This document shows positions 41,635-49,248 of a DNA stretch of 64,000 bases, in pieces. The notes under the pieces are model-generated. The model ran no database searches. It was not told where the DNA came from and saw nothing but the letters and a program-made list of their open reading frames with translations. This stretch comes from Streptomyces avicenniae (lineage in GTDB: Bacteria; Actinomycetota; Actinomycetes; Streptomycetales; Streptomycetaceae). Positions within the stretch are counted from its first letter, which is position 1. Each line of letters begins with the position of its first letter. Where the stretch lies: assembly GCF_000719135.1 (NCBI RefSeq), contig NZ_JOEK01000013.1, positions 1-64,000 of the forward strand, in the 5' to 3' direction. A program made the position numbers and the translations under genes.

Positions 41635-42369
41635 TCAAGGCGTCGGGCCGAACGCGATGCTGCTCAGCCGGGCGAGGTCGTCCACGCGCACGGTGCGGTA
41701 GCCCGTGGAGACCACGCCGGCTTCGCGAAGCCTGCGCAGCACCTTCTGCACGGTCGGCTCCGCCGTGCCGGAGAGCGTCGCCAGCTCGGGCTGGGTGATC
41801 GGCCAGCGGATCACCGCCCCCGCGCCCGACCGCTCGCCGTGCGTCAGCACGATCTGGTGCAGCACGCGGGCCAGCCGTGTGGCCGCGTCGCAGCCGGTGA
41901 AGTCGATGCGATGGCCGTTGGCGACGCGGAGCTTCGAGACCACGGACACGTTGACCGCCTGCGCGATCGCGGGATCGCGGCGGGTGCAGCCGAGGAACTC
42001 GTCCTGGCCGACGACCCGCGCCACCACCGTCCCGCAGGTCGTGACCGTCGCCGACCGGGGGCCGCCGTCCGCCGCCGCGAGCTCGCCGACCAGGTCCCCG
42101 CCCATACGCACGGCCAGCAGGGCGTCCCGTCCGTCGGGGGTGCGCCCGGTCGCCTTCACCACGCCGTGGAGCAGGACGAGGACGAACGTCGTCAGCTCCC
42201 CCTCGCGCATCAGCACGCGGTCGGCCTCGTACCGCCTGGTCGCGCCCAGCGCCAGGAGCCTGTCCCTGGCCGGCCCGGCGAGCGAACCGAGCAGACTCGA
42301 CGCGGGCCACGTCCATCTCCCCCCGGGCGCGCGGCCGTTCGCGTCCCGGCCCGGCGTCGTACCGTCCAT
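41635..42369 (-). CDS. Crp/Fnr-family regulator with cyclic-nucleotide pocket motif
   Basis: 244 residues from ATG 42369 with GGGAGG upstream. The N-terminal cNMP-binding barrel (about 25-140) contains the phosphate-binding cassette GELAAADGGPRSATV (95-109), keeping the Glu and the Arg-Ser pair that contact cAMP in CRP. A long dimerisation helix follows, then a Crp-type helix-turn-helix (ITQPELATLSGTAEPTVQKV, then LRRLREAGVV) and C-terminal YRTVRVDDLARLSS. No Fe-S cysteines of FNR. It should act on DNA when bound to a cyclic nucleotide. It is divergent from the cyclase-like gene across 184 bases. Confidence 0.88.
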   Translation of the reverse strand: MDGTTPGRDANGRAPGGRWTWPASSLLGSLAGPARDRLLALGATRRYEADRVLMREGELTTFVLVLLHGVVKATGRTPDGRDALLAVRMGGDLVGELAAADGGPRSATVTTCGTVVARVVGQDEFLGCTRRDPAIAQAVNVSVVSKLRVANGHRIDFTGCDAATRLARVLHQIVLTHGERSGAGAVIRWPITQPELATLSGTAEPTVQKVLRRLREAGVVSTGYRTVRVDDLARLSSIAFGPTP

Positions 42370-42553
42370 GCCGTCCCGCCTCCCGCCCGTCGCAGGCCAC
42401 CACCGCCAGGCCGGGCTGCTCCTCATCACCCCTGTCTCCGGGACGAGTTGGGCGGGGCCGGCTCGGCGACATCGAGCCGATCCAGTATTGCGACGGGATG
42501 TGTTCCGTTCAATCAGGGCACAGTCGGGGTGTGGCGCAGGACGAGGAGGGTGT

Positions 42554-43294
42554 ATGGAGGACATGCCGGAATACCGTGCCTTGCTCGCGGTGGACATCTC
42601 GCGCTCGGCGGGACGCGGCGACGTCGCCCTCCGGCAGATCCGCGAGGCGCTGCTGACGGCGCTGCGCGCGTCGTTCGCGTGCAGCGGGATCGACTGGCGG
42701 GCGAGCCTGCGCCAGGACCTCGGCGACGGCATGCGGGTCGCGGCCCCGGCCGGGACGCCCAAGGCGGCCCTCGTCCATCCGCTGGTCCACGAACTCACGG
42801 CGCGCCTGCGGGCGCACAACCGGCTCGCCGGGCCGCTCACCCAGGTACGCGTCCGGATCGCCCTGCACGCGGGGGACGTACGCGTCGGCCGGGACGGCAC
42901 GGTCGTCGGACGGCCGCTCGAAGTCCTCGCCCGGCTGCTCGACGCCGCCCCGGCCCACGCCGCCCTGGCGCGGACCCCGGAGGCGACGACGGCGCTCCTC
43001 GTCTCGGAGCACTTCCACGAGGAGACGGTCTGCCAGGGACGGCCGGGGATCGACCCGGCGTCGTTCCGGCGGGTCGGCGTGCGGCACAAGGAGTTCGCGG
43101 CGTCGGCCTGGCTGCACGTACCCGGGCACGCCGACGCCGACGCCACGCCGCCGCCTGCGGCGGACCGCCCGGCGGACGGCGGGGCGTCGGGCGACGCGCG
43201 GATGATCAACAAGGCGTCGGGCCACGGCGTCGTCTACGCGCTGAGGAACGGCACGATGAACATCGGCGGGGAGAGCGGAGGCGGCGCCACGTGA
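42554..43294 (+). CDS. Cyclase-homology-fold-like protein with C-terminal beta motif
   Basis: 246 residues, ATG with GAGGAGGG upstream. It follows class III nucleotide cyclase layout: YRALLAVDISRSAG (metal Asp14), RQDLGDGMRVAAP (GDG, Asp58), VRVRIALHAGDVRVGRDG (R-x-AlHxG), VVGRPLEVLARLLDAAPAHA (arginine kept, the usual Asn missing). So metal ligands are present but the transition-state Asn and a purine-selecting Lys are not evident; it may be an unusual cyclase or a nucleotide sensor. After a Pro/Gly linker (about 195-215) the tail 221-236 (GHGVVYALRNGTMNI) carries the beta motif shared with the 79- and 146-residue neighbours. GTGA overlap with the next gene. Confidence 0.75.
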   Translation: MEDMPEYRALLAVDISRSAGRGDVALRQIREALLTALRASFACSGIDWRASLRQDLGDGMRVAAPAGTPKAALVHPLVHELTARLRAHNRLAGPLTQVRVRIALHAGDVRVGRDGTVVGRPLEVLARLLDAAPAHAALARTPEATTALLVSEHFHEETVCQGRPGIDPASFRRVGVRHKEFAASAWLHVPGHADADATPPPAADRPADGGASGDARMINKASGHGVVYALRNGTMNIGGESGGGAT

Positions 43295-43731
43295 CCGGAG
43301 AACTGGCGCTGCTCGCCGAGGCGGGCGCCGTGGCCCTCGTGGCGACGATGGCCACGGACCTGTGGCACGGCACCAAGGAGACCGTCCTCGGGCTCTTCCG
43401 CCGGGACGACCCGGAGCGTGCCGCGTCGGTCGGGGACCGGCTGGAGGAGAGCGCGGCCCTGGTGCGGAGGGCGGCGGCCCCCGACGACGCCCGGCGCGCC
43501 CTGTCCGCAGTGTGGGCCGAGGAGTTGGCCGACCTGCTGCGCCGGGACCCGGCCTGCCGCGCGCCGTTGGCCCGGCTGACCGCCGAGATCGACGCGGCCC
43601 TCGCGGGCGGCCGTGGCGCCTCCACCCTGGAGCAGAACAACACGGCGCACGATTCCGGTACGGTGTTCGCCGTCCAGCAGGGCGACATCCACCTGACCCG
43701 CCCGGCCGACGACGCCCCGCCCGCCAACTGA
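43291..43731 (+). CDS. Small helical protein with C-terminal beta motif
   Basis: 146 residues. N-terminal hydrophobic helix (LALLAEAGAVALVATMATDL), then LWHGTKETVLGLFRRDD and helical, acidic/arginine-rich middle (EESAALVRRAAAPDDARRAL, EELADLLRRDPACRAPLARL). Ends with residues 121-135 DSGTVFAVQQGDIHL, the same motif as in its two partners. Many Streptomyces conflict islands encode small proteins of this shape; no formal name is known to me. Its N-terminal helix could reach the membrane, making it a candidate effector. Translated together with the cyclase-like protein. Confidence 0.8.
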   Translation: MTGELALLAEAGAVALVATMATDLWHGTKETVLGLFRRDDPERAASVGDRLEESAALVRRAAAPDDARRALSAVWAEELADLLRRDPACRAPLARLTAEIDAALAGGRGASTLEQNNTAHDSGTVFAVQQGDIHLTRPADDAPPAN

Positions 43732-43749
43732 CCTGCTTCCGCGTCGCGT

Positions 43750-44589
43750 TCAGCCCGGCACGCAGCGGACGAGCGCGGCGCGGACCTGGTTCAGCCCTTC
43801 CGCCCGCCAGCGGTCCCTGTCGGGCATCTGGTCGGCCTGGCGCCAGCGCCAGGCGGAGAACAGCGCCCAGTTGAGGGCGCGGCAGCGGTCGATCAGGCCC
43901 TGGTCGGCGCCCGGGTAGTGCTCCGCCACGTCCTCGGGCGCGTGGGCGAGGTCGAACTCGACGGGCCCGCGGCAGCAGGTGGCGAGGTCCACGAACAGCG
44001 GCCCGCTCCGCGTGGCGAGCAGGTTGCCCGGATGCGGCTCGCCGTGCAGCAGCTGGTCGGCCTTCCCTGTGCCGATCTCGGCGCCCAGTCCACGGAGCGT
44101 TGTGTCGAGGAGTTGCCTTTCGGCGTCGGGCAGTTCGGGGGACCGCTCCCGGTCGCCCACCTCCCTGAGCGCGGCGGCGATCCGATCGGTGAAGTGCGGC
44201 GCGTCCAGTTCGACGCGACGCAGCGCGGCGTGGTGCCGCAGGAACGCGTCCGCGTAGGCGGCCGGGGCGATCTCCGCGCCCACGGGCTCGTAGTAGGTCC
44301 ACAGCGAGACGGCGAACCCGTCCCTCACGTGGACACGCGGCGCCACCCGCGGATCGAGCCCGGCCACCGGGGCGCCGACATCGGCGAGGCGGCGGGCGAC
44401 CTCCACCTCGAACGTCGATTCGGCCAGATGCCCGGCGGGCGCGACCCGCGCCAGCACGTCGCAGGGGACGAGGCGCAGCGCGACACGGTCCGAGTCGTGG
44501 ACGACCACCACGTCATCGACCCGCAGCCCCAACTCCGACGCCGTCACCCGTCCCGCCTCCACGGCGCGCCGCAATTCCGATGGCTCCAT
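43750..44589 (-). CDS. APH-type phosphotransferase-like protein
   Basis: 279 residues from ATG 44589 with GGGAGG upstream. Kinase-like aminoglycoside phosphotransferase fold: catalytic loop LLHGEPHPGNLL (compare HGDLHPGN), then FVDLATCCRGPVEFDLAHAP with the metal Asp. The N-terminal lobe is short (VALRLVPCDVLARVAP...STFEVEVARRLADVGAPVAG). The catalytic Asp of HGDxxxxN is Glu here, so activity may be altered. Substrates in the family include antibiotics, choline and homoserine; none is indicated. Convergent with the island gene at 43291, 19 bases away. Confidence 0.87.
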   Translation of the reverse strand: MEPSELRRAVEAGRVTASELGLRVDDVVVVHDSDRVALRLVPCDVLARVAPAGHLAESTFEVEVARRLADVGAPVAGLDPRVAPRVHVRDGFAVSLWTYYEPVGAEIAPAAYADAFLRHHAALRRVELDAPHFTDRIAAALREVGDRERSPELPDAERQLLDTTLRGLGAEIGTGKADQLLHGEPHPGNLLATRSGPLFVDLATCCRGPVEFDLAHAPEDVAEHYPGADQGLIDRCRALNWALFSAWRWRQADQMPDRDRWRAEGLNQVRAALVRCVPG

Positions 44590-44762
44590 ACGGTCCTCCC
44601 TCGTCGCCGCCCAGCATCGCAAGCAAAGCCCCCAGAGCCACAGAGTTCCTCGCCCGCCCACGACGACGCCTTGACGTCCTCAGCAGCTCGCCCGAAGCAC
44701 CCCGGCACGGCCGTTCGGCCTCTCCGGGGCCGGGTAATCTTGCCAGGTCGTCCGAAGGCACC

Positions 44763-45281
44763 ATGACAGAGCTGGGTCGAATGCTCTCCTCACCTGGCAG
44801 AAGAATCCGCGTCGCCGGCGGTCTCGCGCTCGTGGTGTTGCTGACCGCGCTCCTGCGTCTCGCGCTCGCGCCTGCGGATCAGTCGCCGGAAGCCGCGCCC
44901 GAGGGCGGAAGCCGCGCATGCGCATCCGTGGTGTCCGCAGTGCCGGAGAGCGTCGCGGGCAACGAAAGGCGTGAGACGACGGCCCCCGGCACCGCCGTCT
45001 GGGGCGACGGCCGGATCACCCTGCGGTGCGGGGTGCCGCCGCTGAGCCCGACACTCGACCTGTGCATGAGCGTCAACGGCGTCGATTGGGTGCTCGACGA
45101 GGCGAGGGCCCAGGACGGTGGCCCACGTGTCCTGACGACGTACGGCCGCGATCCCGCGATCGAAGTCGCGATCGAGGATCCGAGCCCACCGCCAGGGGAC
45201 ATCCTGGTGGATCTGAACAGCGCCGCCGAAGCAATCCCTCAGGGCGACCACACATGCGTCTCCCTCACCGACGTGCCGTGA
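44763..45281 (+). CDS. DUF3515 envelope protein
   Basis: 172 residues. One N-terminal membrane helix (VAGGLALVVLLTALLRLALA) and an outer domain with four cysteines: ACASVVSAVPESVAGNERRE, AVWGDGRITLRCGVPPLSPT, LDLCMSVNGVDWVLDE, TYGRDPAIEVAIEDP and DHTCVSL. This order (C...P..V.G..R, WG...I.LRCGV, C..V.GVDW, TYGR.P) matches DUF3515, a conserved actinobacterial lipoprotein-like family of unknown role. Start ATG 44763 with GAAGG upstream. Confidence 0.88.
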   Translation: MTELGRMLSSPGRRIRVAGGLALVVLLTALLRLALAPADQSPEAAPEGGSRACASVVSAVPESVAGNERRETTAPGTAVWGDGRITLRCGVPPLSPTLDLCMSVNGVDWVLDEARAQDGGPRVLTTYGRDPAIEVAIEDPSPPPGDILVDLNSAAEAIPQGDHTCVSLTDVP

Positions 45282-45350
45282 CCTGAACCGGGCGCCGCCC
45301 ACACCGCCTCGGCCCCCGGCCACAGCCACGACACCCGCATACACGCGCCC

Positions 45351-45494
45351 CCGGCATCGCCGCACCTCCTCCAGCCCACCGACCATCCCGTGGACCGGTG
45401 GCCCTGGTGCGACGAGGCGTTCGCCGAGGCCGGGCGGCGCGACGTGCCGGTGCTGCTCAGCGTCGGGTATGCCAGCTGCCACTGGTGCCAGTAG
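45351..45494 (+). pseudogene. Truncated copy of the DUF255 (thioredoxin-domain) gene start
   Basis: Encodes [45 protein letters not shown] and then TAG, versus [20 protein letters not shown]... in the intact gene at 46390. Roughly nine in ten bases match over 45399-45491 and 46446-46538. It lacks a start and anything after the CHWC motif. So 45282-45658 (376 bases) holds this fragment and, in 45495-45658, no recognisable feature. Confidence 0.85.
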
Positions 45495-45658
45495 CTGAAG
45501 ACAGCCCGGTGGTCCTGCCCTGATGTGTTGCCGAAAGGTTCTGGGACGAGTGCGCTCGGTGAGGGAATGGAGGTGGGGAAAGCTGTCTCACCCGAAGCGG
45601 AGGATCAGCGGGCCTGCCGCGTTGTAGCGTGATAGCGGCCCAACTGCACGGAGGAGAC

Positions 45659-46012
45659 GTGACCGCACAGCCGGAGCACCACACCGAAGCACTGATCCCG
45701 CGCCCGGAGCGGACCATCACCGCTCTCAAGGCTGCCCTTGCCGTCGTGGCCCCGGACCGTCTGCCGGAGATGCAGACCGAGCAGGCTGAAGCGATCACCA
45801 GGGCCATCGACTCCGACACCCTCGATCCTCTCCGAGGGTTCCTCCTCCGATGGACCGTCGTGGTCGAGATCGAACGGCATCCGGAGACAGCCACCAAGCT
45901 CCGCCGAGCCGAGTACCTCATGCAGGTGGCGGAGGACCCTGTTGACTCCAGGCGTCATGCCCTCACCGCCGCAGAGATCATTCGAGCCGCTTACCGGGTG
46001 CTGGGCGCGTGA
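45659..46012 (+). CDS. DUF6247-like antitoxin candidate
   Basis: 117 residues from GTG 45659 with GGAGGAGAC as strong ribosome site. Helical soluble protein: PERTITALKAALAVVAPDRL, EMQTEQAEAITRAIDSDTLD, PLRGFLLRWTVVVEIERHPE. This pattern resembles the DUF6247 family, which often precedes a RelE/ParE-like gene as here. Overlaps the next gene by 4 bases (GTGA). Antitoxin role inferred from gene order. Lower codon bias than neighbours suggests acquisition. Confidence 0.7.
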   Translation: MTAQPEHHTEALIPRPERTITALKAALAVVAPDRLPEMQTEQAEAITRAIDSDTLDPLRGFLLRWTVVVEIERHPETATKLRRAEYLMQVAEDPVDSRRHALTAAEIIRAAYRVLGA

Positions 46013-46260
46013 GGTGGTCCTGGGAGTACCTCCCCAGTGAGGAGTACGTGGTCAGCGGAGCGCCGCCGGCCTTCGTCGCCGAAGTCGAGAAGACGGCTGC
46101 CGAACTCGTTCGAGCTGCCGAAGCCCTCTATCTTGACGGGACCTCGTACCGGGGCGAGAACCCGAAGAGCAGGACCGCCGACGTCCCGGGCGGCATGTTC
46201 GAGTACCTGACCGTCGTACGACATGAGCAGATCTACATCGTCCAGGTCACATACCTGTAG
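46009..46260 (+). CDS. RelE/ParE-like toxin candidate
   Basis: 83 residues, GTG start overlapping the previous stop. The N-terminus MRWSWEYLPSEEYVVSGAPP and the C-terminal FEYLTVVRHEQIYIVQVTYL have the strand-rich end typical of RelE/ParE-fold proteins, where the last strands carry basic and aromatic residues. There is no certain catalytic set. Co-translation with the DUF6247-like gene makes a type II toxin-antitoxin pair the best reading. The pair lies between a truncated and an intact copy of the DUF255 gene. Confidence 0.65.
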   Translation: MRWSWEYLPSEEYVVSGAPPAFVAEVEKTAAELVRAAEALYLDGTSYRGENPKSRTADVPGGMFEYLTVVRHEQIYIVQVTYL

Positions 46261-46389
46261 GTCGCTGGAAGCTCGTCCGCTCTGCCTGCCGGTGCGGAGT
46301 CCGATCGGCGCGGCGGCACGGGCGCGGCGTGAGTCCGTCGCGTTCAGTAGGCCAGGGTTGGCCGAACCGGAGCGTGCAACGATGGGGGC

Positions 46390-48393
46390 ATGAACCGGCT
46401 GGCTGACGCGACGTCGCCCTATCTTCTCCAGCACGCCGACAACCCCGTGGACTGGTGGCCGTGGTGCGACGAGGCGTTCGCCGAGGCCAGGCGGCGCGAC
46501 GTGCCGGTGCTGCTCAGCGTCGGGTACGCGAGCTGCCACTGGTGTCATGTCATGGCGCGCGAGAGTTTCGAGGACGCCGAGCTGGCCGCGTACCTCAACG
46601 AGCGGTTCGTGTCCGTCAAGGTGGATCGTGAGGAACGGCCCGATGTGGACGCCGTGTACATGGCGGCGGTGCAGGCGGCCACGGGGCACGGCGGCTGGCC
46701 GATGACCGTCGTCATGACGGCGGACGGCGAGCCGTTCTGGTTCGGCACCTACCTCCCGCCCCGGCCGGGCCACGGCCTCCCCTCCTTCCGCCAGGTCCTC
46801 GAAGGCGTCCACGCCGCCTGGCGTGACCGGCGCGGCGAGGTGGACGGTGTCGCCGCCCGGATCGCCGCCGACCTCGCGGGCACCGAGCGCGTGTACGACG
46901 CGCCGCAGCCGCCCGGCGCGGACGACCTCGCGGCAGCCGTACACGAGCTGGCACGGCAGTTCGACGAGGCACACGCCGGCTTCGGCGGCGCCCCGAAGTT
47001 CCCGCCGTCCATGACCCTGGAGTCCCTGCTGCGCCACCACGCCAGGACCGGGTCCGTCGAGGCGCTGCACCTCGCCGAGCGCACCTGCGAGGCCATGGCG
47101 CGCGGCGGCATCCACGACCAACTCGGCGGCGGCTTCGCCCGGTACACCGTGGACGCCGCGTGGGTGACACCGCACTACGAGAAGATGCTGTACGACAACG
47201 CGCTGCTGGCCAGGGTCTACACCCACCTGTGGCGCGTCACGGGCGCGGCCTGGGCCCGCCGGGTCGCGCTGAGCACGGCCGACTTCATGGTCCGTGAACT
47301 GCGCACTCCGCAGGGCGGCTTCGCCTCGGGGCTCGACGCGGACAGCGAGCTGCCCGGCGGCGGTCACGAGGAAGGCGCCTTCTACACCTGGACCCGCGCG
47401 CAGCTCGCCGAGGCCCTGGGCGAGGGCGACGCCGTACGGGCCGCCGCCGCGTTCGGCCTCATCGACGACGCGCCCGTCCTGCGCCTGCCGCACCCCGCCG
47501 ATGAGCCGCCGGAGGACCTGCGCGCCCGGCTGCTCGCCGCCCGCGCCCTGCGCCCGCGCCCCGCCCGTGACGACAAGGTGATCGCGGCCTGGAACGGCCT
47601 GGCCGTCGCCGCGCTCGCCGAGGCCGGGGCCTGCTTCGACCGGCCCGACCTCATCACGGCGGCGGCGGACGCGGCGTCGCTCCTGGCCGAGGTGCATCTC
47701 GACGCCGCCGGGCGCCTGGCGCGCACCTCACGCGACGGCCGCCCCGGGCCGAGCATGGGCGTCCTGGAGGACTACGGGGACGCCGCCGAGGGCTTCCTCA
47801 CCCTGCACGGCGTCACGGGCGACCCGGTGTGGCTCGGCCACGCGGGCACGCTCCTGGAGACGGTGCTGACACGGTTCCGCAGCGAGGACGGCGCCCTGTT
47901 CGACACCGCGGACGACGCGGAGCGCCTGATCAGCCGCCCGCAGGACCCCTCGGACGGCGCCACCCCTTCCGGCTGGACGGCGGCGGCCGGTGCGCTGCTG
48001 TCGTACGCCGCGCTCACCGGCGACGAACGGTACCGCCTGGCGGCGGACGCGGCGCTCGGCATCGTGACGCCGCTGGCCGGGCGCTCGCCCCGCTTCATCG
48101 GCTGGGGCCTGGCGGTCGCCGAGGCGGCCCTCGACGGGCCGCGTCAGGTGGCGATCGTCGGCCCGCGCGGCGACGCGGCGACCGCCGAGCTGCACCGCAC
48201 CGCCCTGCGCGCCACGGCCCCGGGCGCCGTCGTGGCCCTCGGGGCGCCGGGCGCCCCGGACGAGGCACCGCTGCTCGCGGACCGCACGGCCAGGGACGGA
48301 CGGGCGACGGCGTACGTGTGCCGTGGTTTCGTCTGCGAACTGCCGACGACGGACGCGGCGGTCCTCGCCGGGCAGCTGGGGCGCCAGGGCTGA
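46390..48393 (+). CDS. DUF255 thioredoxin-domain protein (YyaL/SPATA20-like)
   Basis: 667 residues. N-terminal thioredoxin-like DUF255 domain: [40 protein letters not shown] with the CHWC pair, [44 protein letters not shown]. Then an (alpha/alpha)6 barrel like that of GlcNAc epimerases ([56 protein letters not shown]). The family is widespread and cytoplasmic; its chemistry is unknown. No strong ribosome site; ATG 46390 fits the family start. Confidence 0.93.
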   Translation: MNRLADATSPYLLQHADNPVDWWPWCDEAFAEARRRDVPVLLSVGYASCHWCHVMARESFEDAELAAYLNERFVSVKVDREERPDVDAVYMAAVQAATGHGGWPMTVVMTADGEPFWFGTYLPPRPGHGLPSFRQVLEGVHAAWRDRRGEVDGVAARIAADLAGTERVYDAPQPPGADDLAAAVHELARQFDEAHAGFGGAPKFPPSMTLESLLRHHARTGSVEALHLAERTCEAMARGGIHDQLGGGFARYTVDAAWVTPHYEKMLYDNALLARVYTHLWRVTGAAWARRVALSTADFMVRELRTPQGGFASGLDADSELPGGGHEEGAFYTWTRAQLAEALGEGDAVRAAAAFGLIDDAPVLRLPHPADEPPEDLRARLLAARALRPRPARDDKVIAAWNGLAVAALAEAGACFDRPDLITAAADAASLLAEVHLDAAGRLARTSRDGRPGPSMGVLEDYGDAAEGFLTLHGVTGDPVWLGHAGTLLETVLTRFRSEDGALFDTADDAERLISRPQDPSDGATPSGWTAAAGALLSYAALTGDERYRLAADAALGIVTPLAGRSPRFIGWGLAVAEAALDGPRQVAIVGPRGDAATAELHRTALRATAPGAVVALGAPGAPDEAPLLADRTARDGRATAYVCRGFVCELPTTDAAVLAGQLGRQG

Positions 48394-48395
48394 GG

Positions 48396-48426
48396 CCCGG
48401 CCGCTCCCGTCGGGGGAGCGGCCGGG
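48396..48426. terminator. Bidirectional hairpin between DUF255 gene and hemolysin III gene
   Basis: 13-bp stem CCCGGCCGCTCCC / GGGAGCGGCCGGG with a 5-base loop, between convergent stops (48393 and 48434). Confidence 0.85.
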
Positions 48427-48433
48427 GCACGCG

Positions 48434-49078
48434 TCACGTGTGCTGGTAGGCCACCAGCGACACGCCGACGTAGTGCACGATGAACGCGGCCAGCGTGAAG
48501 AGGTGGAACACCTCGTGGAAGCCGAACCAGCGCGGCCACGGGTCGGGCCGCTTCAGGCCGTACACGATGCCGCCCGCGCTGTAGAGCAGCCCGCCGACCA
48601 GCACGAGCGTGAGCACCGCGCTGCCGCCCGTGTCCAGGAAGTCCGGCAGGAAGAACAGCGCGGCCCAGCCGAGGGCGATGTAGCAGGGCGTGTACAGCCA
48701 GCGCGGGGCGCCGACCCAGAACACGCGGAACGCGATGCCTGCGAGGGCGCCCGCCCAGATGCCCCACAACAGGATCTGCTCCCGTGCGCCGTCGAGCAGC
48801 AGGATCGTGAACGGCGTGTAGGTCCCCGCGATGATCAGGAAGATGTTCGCGTGGTCCAGCCGCCGCAGCAGCGCGGCGACGCGCGGGCTCCACTCGCCCC
48901 GGTGGTACAGGGCGCTGATGCCGAACAGCAGGCAGGCGGTCAGCGTGTAGACCGCGCAGGCCAGGCGGGCGCGGGGCGAGTCGGCGAGCGCGGTGAGGAA
49001 GACGCCCGCTATCAGGGCGGCGGGGAACATGCCGGCATGCAGCCAGCCACGGAGCAAGGGCTTGGCGAGCGAGGTCAT
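48434..49078 (-). CDS. Hemolysin III family (YqfA/PAQR-like) membrane protein
   Basis: 214 residues from ATG 49078 (MTSLAKPLLRGWLHAGMFPA). Seven membrane helices as in the HlyIII/PAQR family. Signature residues: SALYHRGEWSPRVAALLRRL then DHANIFLIIAGTYTPF, and late GFHEVFHLFTLAAFIVHY, which hold the conserved Ser, Asp and three His that bind zinc. PAQR-like proteins may hydrolyse ceramide-type lipids; the bacterial role is open. Likely controlled from 49079-49248. Confidence 0.92.
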   Translation of the reverse strand: MTSLAKPLLRGWLHAGMFPAALIAGVFLTALADSPRARLACAVYTLTACLLFGISALYHRGEWSPRVAALLRRLDHANIFLIIAGTYTPFTILLLDGAREQILLWGIWAGALAGIAFRVFWVGAPRWLYTPCYIALGWAALFFLPDFLDTGGSAVLTLVLVGGLLYSAGGIVYGLKRPDPWPRWFGFHEVFHLFTLAAFIVHYVGVSLVAYQHT

Positions 49079-49165
49079 GCCGCTGATGGTACTGGCCCCG
49101 CGCCCGCGGCCGGGGCCGCTCACATGAGCCGCTCTGGACACAGACGAGAGAAGCAGGCAGTATCA

Positions 49166-49194
49166 GATGAGCGGGGTCGCTCATCCGATGAGCG
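49166..49194. promoter_or_regulatory. Triple GATGAGCG operator-like repeat upstream of pckG
   Basis: GATGAGCG (49166-49173), its inverted copy CGCTCATC (49178-49185), then GATGAGCG again (49187-49194). The first two form a perfect 8-bp inverted repeat with a 4-base loop, the third a direct copy. It sits 55 bases before the pckG start, between divergent genes. It looks like a regulator binding site rather than a terminator. Confidence 0.5.
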
Positions 49195-49248
49195 CCCGTG
49201 TTTTGTGCGCGATTCGCAGAAGAAAACCCTCAACTGTCAGGAGCGAAC

